Shown here one piece after another: positions 1-7,883 of a stretch of DNA of 52,490 nt. Under the pieces are notes generated by a model, which ran no database searches, was not told the origin of the DNA, and saw only the letters and a program-made list of their open reading frames with translations. A program made the translations under genes and the position numbers. This DNA is from Gemmatimonadales bacterium UBA2975 (lineage in GTDB: Bacteria; Gemmatimonadota; Gemmatimonadetes; Longimicrobiales; Gaopeijiaceae), in the NCBI GenBank assembly GCA_002348265.1, contig DEAT01000036.1, positions 1 to 52,490 on the forward strand, read 5' to 3'. How positions within the stretch are numbered: position 1 is the first letter of the stretch; every line of letters begins with the position of its first letter.

Positions 1-1
1 A

Positions 2-142
2 CTTGTTCCGCATGTGCTCAATTTAGATGGACTCGTTTTCGCTGTGCCTGGGCCCTACGCCTTCGACGTAAGTGTGGATGGTAAGCATCATGTGCTGATA
101 CCACTTACCGTAGACGGACCGACAAAGACGGTGCAGGCATAA
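2..142 (+). CDS. C-terminal fragment of an unidentified protein (5' end outside window)
   Basis: The frame is open from the first bases and ends with TAA at 140-142, giving 46 visible residues. The residues alternate hydrophobic and polar in a beta-strand pattern ending in PGPYAFDVSVDG and LIPLTV. This resembles the last strands of a beta-sandwich domain, as in some DUF6941-like proteins, but that link is a weak impression. The next gene starts 73 bp downstream on the same strand, so the two may be cotranscribed. The start and most of the protein lie outside the window. Confidence 0.5.
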   Translation, partial: LVPHVLNLDGLVFAVPGPYAFDVSVDGKHHVLIPLTVDGPTKTVQA

Positions 143-215
143 TGAACACCGTATGCGGAAATATCAAAACAACTTCCACGGTAAGAAGAGACAGAGACAT
201 CTTCTGGAGGTCCGA

Positions 216-638
216 ATGATTTTACACCTGAACTTCGAGGAGTTGACCTCTCTTAGGGTGGGCGTCGAAAGTGTTCTGGATGCTGCCGCGATGATTGGCA
301 TATCGGGGGGTGCTCTGAACGAAGAGCTACTCAGTGTAGAGGCGCTTCACTCACGACTCTCCGGTGACCTTTCTCTAGAGACCTTAGAAGATCTCGCTGT
401 GGTCAAAGCCGCAGTAAGTACGATCGTGGCTAGGCTCCGCGTCGATATGGAAACGTGTGTACTGAGCGCTCATCCCGCGGATACGGAAGCAGTAGAAGCT
501 TACTTTGACTATGCGCACTGCCTCGCCGTAGCTCATCGAATAAAGATGAAAGAGGCTGAGATGGAGGGAATGATTGAGCTTGTGACTGCCTCGCCGGTAA
601 CACCTGAGGCAGTTCAAACGTTTGACTTCCCGGACTGA
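216..638 (+). CDS. small helical protein of unknown function
   Basis: Encodes 140 residues from ATG 216, which I prefer to an in-frame ATG at 153 because GGAGG (206-210) lies 5 bp upstream and nothing similar precedes 153. The sequence reads as alpha-helical throughout (EELTSLRVGVESVL, DLAVVKAAVSTIVARLRVD). It is acidic and has no signal peptide, membrane segment or catalytic motif that I recognise. It ends at the start of a small TPR-protein gene, so the two probably form an operon. I cannot assign a function. A cytoplasmic adaptor or structural role is possible but unsupported. Confidence 0.65.
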   Translation: MILHLNFEELTSLRVGVESVLDAAAMIGISGGALNEELLSVEALHSRLSGDLSLETLEDLAVVKAAVSTIVARLRVDMETCVLSAHPADTEAVEAYFDYAHCLAVAHRIKMKEAEMEGMIELVTASPVTPEAVQTFDFPD

Positions 639-642
639 AGAG

Positions 643-957
643 ATGGGAACGGCAGATCGACTTTCAGTGCTTGAACGCATGGTCTCTGATCGTCCGGATG
701 ACTTTCGGCTGAGGTTTGGACTGGCCCTAGAGTATTTGAACGTTGGTCGAACCGAGGACGCGGTGAGTGAGCTCAGGCTCTATTTGAATCGGACGGATGA
801 CGAGGGTAATGGGTGGGGTCGCTTGGGTTCAGCGTTGCTGGAACTCGGACGGGACTCAGAAGCTCGCGAGGCCTATGAGAAAGGGATCGCTTCGGCACTC
901 AGACATGGTCATCCGACGATGGCTGATGAGTTCACCGCTCTACTGCAAGATATCTAG
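643..957 (+). CDS. small tetratricopeptide-repeat protein
   Basis: Encodes 104 residues with about two TPR-like helical hairpins: DDFRLRFGLALEYLNVGRTE followed by AVSELRLYL, then GWGRLGSALLELGRDSEA with AREAYEKGI. TPRs usually mediate protein-protein contacts; no enzymatic domain is present. An in-frame TTG at 622 would add 7 residues and overlap the upstream gene. I prefer ATG 643, just after that gene's stop codon at 636-638, with GAAGAG close by. Similar one-domain TPR proteins occur next to housekeeping genes in many Gram-negatives. The partner here is unknown. gyrA follows after a 268-bp gap. Confidence 0.7.
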   Translation: MGTADRLSVLERMVSDRPDDFRLRFGLALEYLNVGRTEDAVSELRLYLNRTDDEGNGWGRLGSALLELGRDSEAREAYEKGIASALRHGHPTMADEFTALLQDI

Positions 958-1181
958 CTGAGAGGAGAGAGTACTCAGTCCGCTAGCAGCAGTAGGTAGA
1001 TTCCCGCTGGCAACCGCGATTTAGGAGAGCTTTCAAAGGGCGAACCACCATCGGGAACAGACAAGTTTTACTGCGTGTGGTTGGGAAGCCTGTGACGACC
1101 GGGTTGCGGCTCCTTCTGATTTCATAGAGTCTAGGGTCGCGGCGTGGATGTTTCGCCCGAGAGCTCTCGCGCCCGTCCAAT

Positions 1182-1199
1182 GCGCGGCTCAAGCCGCGC
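1182..1199 (+). terminator. GC-rich hairpin in the gyrA leader
   Basis: Seven G/C pairs (1182-1188 with 1193-1199) close a TCAA loop, followed by TCCCTTTTA. It lies 26 bp upstream of the gyrA start, in the 268-bp gap after the TPR gene. It could terminate upstream transcription or act on the gyrA leader. The U-tract is weak, so termination is uncertain. I see no other clear feature in this gap. Confidence 0.4.
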
Positions 1200-1225
1200 T
1201 CCCTTTTACCCGGTATGGAGTAGGA

Positions 1226-3733
1226 ATGGCCACGGCCTCCACACGGGAGCGAATTCTGGCACGCAGTCTCGAAGCTGAGATGCGTGAATCGTTCCTTGAT
1301 TATTCAATGTCCGTCATTGTGCAGCGCGCTTTGCCGGATGTCCGCGATGGACTAAAGCCAGTGCATCGGCGGATCCTCTACGCCATGCATGAAATGGGGC
1401 TGACCCCCGATCGTCCGTACAAGAAGAGTGCGGCAGTTGTGGGTGACGTTCTAGGCAAGTTCCATCCTCATGGCGACAGCGCCGTCTATGACGCCCTCGT
1501 GCGGATGGTTCAGGAGTTTTCCTTGCGGAATCCTCTCGTTGATGGGCAGGGAAATTTCGGCTCCATAGATGGTGATCCAGCGGCGGCCTATCGATACACG
1601 GAGGCCCGGTTGTCGTCGATTTCGTTGGAACTGCTTGACGATATCGAGAAGGAAACCGTTGACTTTCAGCCAAATTTCGATGATCAGAGGGAGGAACCGT
1701 CCGTTCTCCCGAGTCGCTTTCCGAATCTTCTGGTAAACGGTTCTTCTGGGATCGCTGTTGGTATGAGCACGAATGTGCCACCGCACAATTTACCTGAGAT
1801 AGCGGCAGGAGTTCGGCAATTGGTGGTGGATCCTGATTGCTCGGTCGAAGACTTGATGCGGCATATCCCTGGGCCTGATTTCCCGACCGCCGGATTCGTA
1901 GTGGGGCGTGAGGGCATCGAGAAGATGTATAAGGAAGGGAGAGGGCGGATTGTAATGAGAGCCCGGGTTGTGAAGGAGGCTCTGAGGGGTGGAAAGGAGC
2001 AGCTCGTGGTCACGGAGCTGCCGTATGCTGTGAACAAGACGAAGGTGATTCAGCAGATCGCCGGGCTCGCGAAAAAGGGAAAAATCGAGCACGTATCGGA
2101 TATTCGTGACGAGACCGATAGAGACGGTATTCGTCTTGTTATCGAGCTGAAGAGAGGAGCTAAAGCGAGCGAAACACTCGAAAAGATTTTCCGTGGTACT
2201 TCACTTCAGACCACATTTGGGGCCCACCTTCTTGCGCTCGACGGGGGCGTCCCCAAGGAGTTTGACCTAAAGCAGATCCTCGAACGGTTTAGAGATCATC
2301 GACTAGATGTCATAAGGCGTCGGAGCCGACATGATCTAGAGAAAGCAGAGGTGGATCAGCACATAGTCCAAGGTCTTTTGGCGGCGTTGGACGAAATCGA
2401 TGAAGTGATAAAGATCATCAGAGCATCCCAGGACAGAACGGAGGCATCAGAGCGCTTGCAGGATAGCTTTGGCCTAAGCCAGGCCCAAGCGGACGCGATC
2501 CTAAATATGCGACTCTCCAAATTGACGGCCCTTGAGAGGAACCAACTGGAGCAACGCTTGGCCGAGTTGAAGGACATGATCGCTGAATTGCGATCGATCC
2601 TAGGATCCCAAGAGCGTCAGCTCGAGATCATGCTGGATGAACTCGGGGAAGTTGTGGACAAATACGGTAACGAGCGTCGCACGGTTCTCCTCGACGACCA
2701 AGAGGCTGAAGTCGAGACGCCCGAACTCGAGAGGAAGGTTGCGGACGAGGACGTCGTGGTCACGCTATCGCACGGAGGCTTCGTCAAGCGTATACCGATG
2801 CACCTGTATCGCCGCCGGGTCGGTTCAGGAAAGGCTCTCGCAGGCATGGAGCGCTACGAGGATGATTACCTAGAGCGACTGTTTGTGGCACGCACTCAAG
2901 GGTGGATCTTGGCGTTCACCGAGGGTGGCCAGTGCCACTTTCTGCATGTGCTCGATGTGCCGGAGAGCGCGCGAGCCTCGCGTGGCCAGTCCGTCTACTC
3001 TCTGCTCGATGGTGCCGACCGGACAGACAGGATTGTCTCAATGATCGCTATTGAGGATCTCTCAGTGCAGGATCACTATCTCGTTTTTCTTTCGAAGAAA
3101 GGTGTAATGAAACGCACCCACTTAAGAGAATTCTCCCATCCCCGGACGGGTGGAGTGAAGGCCTCAGGCGTTAAGCCTGGAGACGGTATCATGGATGTCG
3201 CACTTTCGGATGGAACTGGTGAGATCATGCTTCTTTCTCGTGCAGGTCGAGCGATCCGATTCCCCGAAAGTCAGGTGAGCGTGGTGGGGCGGGCGGCTCA
3301 AGGCGTGAAGGGCATGTCACTGAAGGGTGATGACGAAGTTGCGGGAATGCTCATGATCAGACGTGATGCGACTGTATTAACAGTAAGCGAGGATGGTTTA
3401 GGCAAACGTACGCTGATATCTGATTTCCCTCTCCAGAAACGTGGTGGTATGGGCAACATGGCATTACCGACGGGAGAGAAAAACGCGCCGATCGTAGCTG
3501 CCCTAGAGGTTCTCGAAGCGGATGAAGTCATGATCGTCACCGCTGCTGGTTCGGTGACTCGCGCTGCTGCTGACTCTGTCCCTGTTCAGGGCCGAAGAAC
3601 TGCAGGAAGACGCATGGTGGACGTGCAGACTGGAGACCGAGTGGTTGAGGTAACCAGAGCTCAGGGACGGGGGGGGGCGCCTGCACAGGCGATACCGACG
3701 GACGATGATGATAGTCAGCTGGACTTACTCTAA
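1226..3733 (+). CDS. gyrA: DNA gyrase / topoisomerase IV subunit A
   Basis: Encodes 835 residues of a type IIA topoisomerase breakage-reunion subunit, which pairs with a GyrB-type ATPase to pass DNA through a double-strand break. ATG 1226 is chosen over in-frame 1148 because GGAG (1217-1220) precedes it and the usual N-terminus starts here. The winged helix carries the catalytic tyrosine Y124 in RYTEARL. The quinolone pocket reads HPHGDSAVYD with S85 and D89 unchanged. The C-terminal beta-pinwheel starts near residue 530. Its first-blade GyrA box, normally QRRGGKG, reads YRRRVGSGK, while a later blade carries QKRGGMG. The protein is therefore intermediate between GyrA and ParC by motif. gyrB is not in the window. 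It converges with the NUDIX gene. Confidence 0.95.
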   Translation: MATASTRERILARSLEAEMRESFLDYSMSVIVQRALPDVRDGLKPVHRRILYAMHEMGLTPDRPYKKSAAVVGDVLGKFHPHGDSAVYDALVRMVQEFSLRNPLVDGQGNFGSIDGDPAAAYRYTEARLSSISLELLDDIEKETVDFQPNFDDQREEPSVLPSRFPNLLVNGSSGIAVGMSTNVPPHNLPEIAAGVRQLVVDPDCSVEDLMRHIPGPDFPTAGFVVGREGIEKMYKEGRGRIVMRARVVKEALRGGKEQLVVTELPYAVNKTKVIQQIAGLAKKGKIEHVSDIRDETDRDGIRLVIELKRGAKASETLEKIFRGTSLQTTFGAHLLALDGGVPKEFDLKQILERFRDHRLDVIRRRSRHDLEKAEVDQHIVQGLLAALDEIDEVIKIIRASQDRTEASERLQDSFGLSQAQADAILNMRLSKLTALERNQLEQRLAELKDMIAELRSILGSQERQLEIMLDELGEVVDKYGNERRTVLLDDQEAEVETPELERKVADEDVVVTLSHGGFVKRIPMHLYRRRVGSGKALAGMERYEDDYLERLFVARTQGWILAFTEGGQCHFLHVLDVPESARASRGQSVYSLLDGADRTDRIVSMIAIEDLSVQDHYLVFLSKKGVMKRTHLREFSHPRTGGVKASGVKPGDGIMDVALSDGTGEIMLLSRAGRAIRFPESQVSVVGRAAQGVKGMSLKGDDEVAGMLMIRRDATVLTVSEDGLGKRTLISDFPLQKRGGMGNMALPTGEKNAPIVAALEVLEADEVMIVTAAGSVTRAAADSVPVQGRRTAGRRMVDVQTGDRVVEVTRAQGRGGAPAQAIPTDDDDSQLDLL

Positions 3734-3756
3734 AAACATAGGGACCGAACGATTAG

Positions 3757-3784
3757 CCGAGTCGGAGTCTCTGACTATGCTCGG
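3757..3784. terminator. possible bidirectional terminator between gyrA and the NUDIX gene
   Basis: In the 95-bp convergent gap, CCGAG (3757-3761) and CTCGG (3780-3784) can pair around an inner AGTC/GACT stem. The structure is imperfect and lacks a clear U-tract. The location between two converging genes is the main support. Confidence 0.3.
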
Positions 3785-3828
3785 TTGGCGTATTGCTCAG
3801 TGACCACGTTGATATCGGAGGCTCACTA

Positions 3829-4431
3829 TTATTGCGGTTGAGTTATGTAGGCATGCAGAAACCGTGACAGAATCCGATGTGTGAGGCCCCACACGTGCTC
3901 TCCGTTGACTTTATAGCTAGGGAAGTTTTTCGACAGCCCTGAAGAGCGGATTGTAGTGCTACTTTTATTTTCCGGGTTTGTAAGAAGGTCGATCGGAACC
4001 CATTGGACACTCTCCACTTCCGGGCTCGCAACTAGGGCTTCAGTCCAAGGCGGGACCGCGAATGCGAAAGGGACTATTCTAGAGATGGGGAGCATAGGAT
4101 TGTTTGGGCGAACATCTTCTAGCTTACCGAGTCCAAGAGAATCCTTTGTTAGGTCGACACCGGTTTCCTCGAAGGTTTCTCTTATAGCGGTCTGTTGAAG
4201 CTCGGAGTCGCCCGGTTCCCAGCGGCCTCCGGGCAGCGCCATGTGGCCAGACCAAGGATCTCTTTCGTTAGTGGAACGCTTGATGAGAAGCACGTCCATG
4301 CTGATCCCTAGCCGCACGATTAGAGCTACCGCAGCGTCCATTCGGTTCGCGTTTGCAGTGTTAGGTGATGTGATACCGTGGACTGTTTGTTTAAGGTGAC
4401 TTAACCTGGCGTCACGCCTCCACGTGCTCAT
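3829..4431 (-). CDS. NUDIX hydrolase, NudL/CoA-pyrophosphatase-like
   Basis: Encodes 200 residues from ATG 4431. An in-frame extension to 4548 exists but would lie inside queE. The start overlaps the queE stop as TAATG, a translational-coupling arrangement. The Nudix motif is GGRWEPGD followed by IRETFEETGV. The spacing before RE is one residue longer than the canonical Nudix box, as in NudL/NUDT7/8-type CoA diphosphatases. The family hydrolyses nucleoside diphosphates linked to X, including CoA and nucleotide sugars. Catalytic acids of the RExxEE helix are present. The substrate cannot be read from sequence, and CoA hydrolysis is only suggested by the box spacing. Confidence 0.85.
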   Translation of the reverse strand: MSTWRRDARLSHLKQTVHGITSPNTANANRMDAAVALIVRLGISMDVLLIKRSTNERDPWSGHMALPGGRWEPGDSELQQTAIRETFEETGVDLTKDSLGLGKLEDVRPNNPMLPISRIVPFAFAVPPWTEALVASPEVESVQWVPIDLLTNPENKSSTTIRSSGLSKNFPSYKVNGEHVWGLTHRILSRFLHAYITQPQ

Positions 4432-5099
4432 TAGACGCCTGTGGCTTCCGGTCCCCATATGAGCTTGTGGACTTGAACTTGAAATCGGACTTGAAGCCCA
4501 TCTTCCAAGATCCATTGAGAGAGTTCTCGTAGGTCGATCTTGCCCCACACTGGTGAAACAAGGATTGCTCCGAGTGTTCCGTTTTCAACTCGTTTTTCAA
4601 GCTCGTACTGTTGGATTGCGGACTTCGCCCAATCGTAATCTTCCCGGTCTTGAAGCACGAATTTTATCTCGTCGCGTCCGGTCAAGTGCTCGAGATTCTC
4701 GTATCGGTTTTTTTCGCTCTCCTCGGAGCCTGGGCACTTCAGGTCCATGATCTTGTGGACCCGCTGGTCCAGAGAGGAGATATCGAAAGCGCCAGATGTT
4801 TCGACTAGGACTGTGTAGCCTTCTTTCAGTAATTCATCGGTTAACGCGAACGAACCAGGATGGACCAAGGGCTCGCCTCCTGTAAGTTCAACAATTCTCG
4901 TTGGGAAGCTTGCGACTGCCTCTAGGATCTGAGCGAATGACATTCGTGTTCCACCCTGAAACGCGTATGTGGTATCACACCACGAACAGCGGAGAGGGCA
5001 ACCGGTGACCCGAACGAATGTGCAGGGTATGCCCGCCCATGTGGACTCACCCTGAATCGAGTGGAAGATCTCACTAATCCGGAGAAATTGCTCAGTCAT
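4431..5099 (-). CDS. queE: 7-carboxy-7-deazaguanine synthase (radical SAM)
   Basis: Encodes 222 residues. QueE converts 6-carboxy-tetrahydropterin to 7-carboxy-7-deazaguanine with SAM and a [4Fe-4S] cluster, en route to queuosine in tRNA. The cluster-binding cysteines are C34, C38 and C41 in GCPLRCSWCD. This matches the CX3CX2C of radical-SAM enzymes, with the QueE-typical QGES just before it at 16-19. ELTGGEPL supplies the SAM-contact GGEP. Length is normal. No strong Shine-Dalgarno is visible. It is coupled to the NUDIX gene through TAATG. queG lies 2.8 kb away on the other strand; queC, queD and queF are not in the window. Confidence 0.95.
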   Translation of the reverse strand: MTEQFLRISEIFHSIQGESTWAGIPCTFVRVTGCPLRCSWCDTTYAFQGGTRMSFAQILEAVASFPTRIVELTGGEPLVHPGSFALTDELLKEGYTVLVETSGAFDISSLDQRVHKIMDLKCPGSEESEKNRYENLEHLTGRDEIKFVLQDREDYDWAKSAIQQYELEKRVENGTLGAILVSPVWGKIDLRELSQWILEDGLQVRFQVQVHKLIWGPEATGV

Positions 5100-5118
5100 T
5101 AATCAAATTGCTGGTGGC

Positions 5119-5232
5119 CTAGTTTGTTTCTTTGGAAATCACCTTATCGTTGCCTAGCGTAAGGTAGCCGAGTTCTCCAAGTGCTGCGGGGTTGAGGTCA
5201 ATGAAACCGAGCGTAGCTTCGATCAATCTCAC
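5119..5232 (-). CDS. possible 37-residue small protein upstream of queE
   Basis: A GTG-started frame (5232-5119, TAG stop) fills the gap between queE and the divergent MDR gene. It begins VRLIEATLGFIDLNPAALGE and continues with GYLTLGNDK. It does not overlap either neighbour, its codons look ordinary, and it ends 19 nt before queE. No Shine-Dalgarno is visible and I recognise no family. It may be a leader or small protein, the degraded end of an older gene, or chance. The frame remains open further upstream only because it runs antisense to the MDR gene. Confidence 0.25.
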   Translation of the reverse strand: MRLIEATLGFIDLNPAALGELGYLTLGNDKVISKETN

Positions 5233-5256
5233 TGGGATACAGAAAGGGACACCACA

Positions 5257-6294
5257 ATGACACGCAGGATGAGAGCGGCGGTGTTCGAGGACTTCGGAGG
5301 TCCAGAGGTAATCGAAATAAAGAACGTGCCGATGCCGGATCCGGGACCAGGAGAGGTCCGGATCAAAGTTGAGGCTACCGCCATGAATCACCTGGACCTT
5401 TGGGTACGACGGGGTCTGCCGATTCAGACGCCTATGCCGCATATCGGGGGCTCGGATATTGCTGGAGTGGTCGATATGGTTGGAACGGGCGCTGACGATG
5501 TACCTTTGGGTACTCGCGTAGTGGTGGATCCGTCCCTGGATTACGATTGGTATGAAGCACAGGACCGAGGGAACACGTTCAACGAGAGCCCCTTCCGGAT
5601 CATTGGAGAGCACACACAGGGTGGGTTTGCCGAATATGCTGTCGTCCCGGCCAGTAACATACTTGAGATACCTGATGGTTTTGGGTCGGTGGAGGCAGCA
5701 GCAGCAGGTCTTGTTTTCGTTACGGCATGGAGAGCTTTAACGACTCGTGGACGCTTGAAGCTGGGTGAGAGCGTACTTATCACAGGGGCTTCGGGTGGTG
5801 TTGGGACCGCGGCGATTCAGATAGCGCGGAGCGCTGGGGCAAAGGTGTTTGCCGTAACGGGAGGCGCTGAAAATGTGGCGAGAACCCAAGCGTTGGGTGC
5901 CGACGTGGTTTACGACCGGTTTGAGGTTGAGTTCTCTCGTGAAGTATGGCGGGACACCAACAAGAGCGGAGTTGACGTCGTTTTGGATACCGTTGGTGAA
6001 GAAATCTGGCCCAGTTGCTTGCGGGCGCTGTCCCGAGGTGGGAGGCTCGTTACAGCGGGTGCCACAACAGGCGCTCGGGGCGTAACGGATGTTCGGTTGG
6101 TATTCTGGAAGCAACTAGAGATCCTAGGAAGCACGATGGGAACGTCCACAGAGTTCCGAAGAGTGATGCGCCTTGTATTCAGAGGTGTGTTTGATCCTGT
6201 CATCCAAGAGGTCATGCCATTAAGCGAGGCTCGGCGAGCACATGAGATGCTTGAGAAAGGGGATATTTTTGGCAAACTGGTAATAGTGCCTTGA
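5257..6294 (+). CDS. zinc-lobe-deficient MDR-family oxidoreductase (quinone reductase/alcohol dehydrogenase fold)
   Basis: Encodes 345 residues. The N-terminal GroES-like domain includes NHLDLWVRRG and IGGSDIAGVV. A Rossmann domain has its nucleotide loop at 177-186 (GASGGVGTAA). The family transfers hydride from NAD(P)H to quinones, enals or carbonyls. The lobe that normally carries four structural-zinc cysteines (around residues 90-120) has none: it reads DPSLDYDWYEAQDRGN and then resumes with the expected IIGEHTQGGFAEY. The catalytic-zinc cysteine position is N44. The enzyme is therefore probably zinc-free. The substrate is unknown. The stop overlaps the next gene's start codon. Confidence 0.85.
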   Translation: MTRRMRAAVFEDFGGPEVIEIKNVPMPDPGPGEVRIKVEATAMNHLDLWVRRGLPIQTPMPHIGGSDIAGVVDMVGTGADDVPLGTRVVVDPSLDYDWYEAQDRGNTFNESPFRIIGEHTQGGFAEYAVVPASNILEIPDGFGSVEAAAAGLVFVTAWRALTTRGRLKLGESVLITGASGGVGTAAIQIARSAGAKVFAVTGGAENVARTQALGADVVYDRFEVEFSREVWRDTNKSGVDVVLDTVGEEIWPSCLRALSRGGRLVTAGATTGARGVTDVRLVFWKQLEILGSTMGTSTEFRRVMRLVFRGVFDPVIQEVMPLSEARRAHEMLEKGDIFGKLVIVP

Positions 6295-6635
6295 GTAAGA
6301 CCGTGGATAAGGGGCTAACGCTGCGAGAAGCCCAGAGAAAGGTGGACGATTGGATTTCCCAATTTGATGAGGGTTATTGGCCGCCCCTAAGCAACTTAGC
6401 ACGGCTTATCGAGGAAGTAGGGGAGCTAGCGCGAGAGATGAATCATCTTTTTGGTAACAAGCCAAAAAGAGCTGACGAACCGGCCCAGGATCTCGCGATT
6501 GAGCTCGCCGATGTCCTATTCGTGCTCCTCGCGATTGCTAACGAGCAGGAGATTGATCTGGAAGAGGCGTTGGGTCGTGTCTTGGAAAAGTACCGCCTGC
6601 GCGACTCAGGTCGCTGGACTAAGTCTGCGCTCTAG
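6291..6635 (+). CDS. MazG-like nucleotide pyrophosphohydrolase
   Basis: Encodes 114 residues. The all-alpha NTP-pyrophosphohydrolase signature is present: LIEEVGELAREM in the first helix and ELADVLFVLLAIA in a later one, whose acidic residues bind magnesium. Members hydrolyse (d)NTPs to monophosphates, often non-canonical ones, as housecleaning enzymes. The start is TTG 6291, overlapping the upstream TGA as TTGA. GTG 6303 is an alternative four codons later. The tight overlap implies cotranscription with the MDR oxidoreductase. Its 3' end overlaps the convergent class-V gene by 4 bp. Confidence 0.85.
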   Translation: MSKTVDKGLTLREAQRKVDDWISQFDEGYWPPLSNLARLIEEVGELAREMNHLFGNKPKRADEPAQDLAIELADVLFVLLAIANEQEIDLEEALGRVLEKYRLRDSGRWTKSAL

Positions 6636-7759
6636 CAACCGCACTGTTTCAGTGTTTCCACACACAAATCGATTTCCTCAGTAGTGTTGTAAAAGTGCGG
6701 ACTCACGCGGATGTGACCGGGTCGGTAGTCGACGATAATGTCATTAGCGGCGAGGTGTTTCACTGCTCCGGAGGGGTCATCATGCTGAATCATCACGATG
6801 AAGGTGCGGTGGTCGGTGTCAGCTAGTGTGAGACGCATGCCGGCCGCCTCTGCCGCAGCTATGAGGTGGTCTGTAAGCATGGTATTTCTCGCTATTAGCG
6901 CTTCCATGCCGACTTCATCAATGATCTCCTGACCACCAAGCGCTGTATGGATCGTTGGCAGAGCTGGAGTGCCGAGTTCAAAGCGACGAGCGTCATCGTG
7001 GTATTCGAAGCCTTCTAAGTCAAAATCAAACTGGCGTTTCGTAGCAAACCATGACGTAAGCCTAGGCTCGAGTTCACTCACCAACTCATCTCGCACGTAT
7101 AGGTAAGAAAGCCCAGGGCCACCGATGAGCCACTTCAGGGGGCCAGTCGTATAAAAATCGATTCCTGTCTTGGGCAAGAAAAGGTTTGTTTGTCCTGCAC
7201 CTTGGTATCCGTCTATGAGGGAGTACGCACCTGCCTGCTTAGCGATTTTAGAGAGTGCATTTAGGTCTTGCTCATATCCCGTCGCAAAGAATACGTGGCT
7301 CGTAGCAAGAAATAGTGTTCGTTCATCCACTACCTGAGCGAACTGCTCGGGATCGATTCCGATACCGTCCGGACTGCGGAGGATGACCATCTCAATTTCA
7401 GGCTTTACGGCCCACTGATATGCTAGTGTTGGAAAATCGAGTTCTGTGCAAACTACGCGGTTCCGCCCTTTGGGTGGGACAGACTCGGTTATTGCTGCTA
7501 GCGCAGCTGAAGTCGAGGGCAGGAGGGCTAATTCTCGTGGAGTCGCTCCAAGGAATGCCGATACTCGTCCTCTTAGTTCCTCTACCCGGCCGAGCCAATG
7601 TCGGTACCAAGCTGATGCCCCCATATCGTGCCAATGGTCGACAAAGTCTGTGAGGTACCTCTCTGAGCGTCGCGAAAGCGCGCCAAGGGAGCACGAGTTG
7701 AGGTAGGTTTTGCGTTCGAGGATCGGGAACTCGTGACGCAATGCTTCGAAGTCGGGCAA
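6632..7759 (-). CDS. class-V PLP-dependent aminotransferase/cysteine desulfurase-like enzyme
   Basis: Encodes 375 residues of fold-type I. The PLP lysine is K209 in TTGPLKWLIGG, with D183 (LIDGYQG) positioned to contact the pyridine nitrogen. An Arg-containing HIRVSPHFYNT motif near the C-terminus is typical of the class-V and kynureninase-like groups. There is no cysteine loop of the IscS or SufS type, so iron-sulfur assembly is unlikely. An amino-acid lyase or aminotransferase role is more likely. The start is TTG 7759, supported by AAGGAGG 7 nt upstream. It is divergent from queG across 124 bp. The exact substrate is not readable. Confidence 0.8.
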   Translation of the reverse strand: MPDFEALRHEFPILERKTYLNSCSLGALSRRSERYLTDFVDHWHDMGASAWYRHWLGRVEELRGRVSAFLGATPRELALLPSTSAALAAITESVPPKGRNRVVCTELDFPTLAYQWAVKPEIEMVILRSPDGIGIDPEQFAQVVDERTLFLATSHVFFATGYEQDLNALSKIAKQAGAYSLIDGYQGAGQTNLFLPKTGIDFYTTGPLKWLIGGPGLSYLYVRDELVSELEPRLTSWFATKRQFDFDLEGFEYHDDARRFELGTPALPTIHTALGGQEIIDEVGMEALIARNTMLTDHLIAAAEAAGMRLTLADTDHRTFIVMIQHDDPSGAVKHLAANDIIVDYRPGHIRVSPHFYNTTEEIDLCVETLKQCGC

Positions 7760-7883
7760 CAGTCGCCTCCTTGGGTATAACTAGAAGAACAGTACGTTCA
7801 AAGAGAGCAACGCCGATACTCCTCTGACCTGTGAGCGTTTCACTGGAGATGAACTCAGTGCTTCTGATACCCCTCGGACGCAA

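Noticed and set aside
1226..3733. Quinolone-resistance substitution in GyrA
   Set aside because: The positions corresponding to E. coli S83 and D87 are still Ser and Asp, so no known resistance change is seen.
5119..5613. Full 164-residue minus-strand frame across the MDR start
   Set aside because: Most of it overlaps the MDR gene antisense and looks non-coding. Only the last 37 residues fall in the intergenic gap, and these are listed separately at low confidence.
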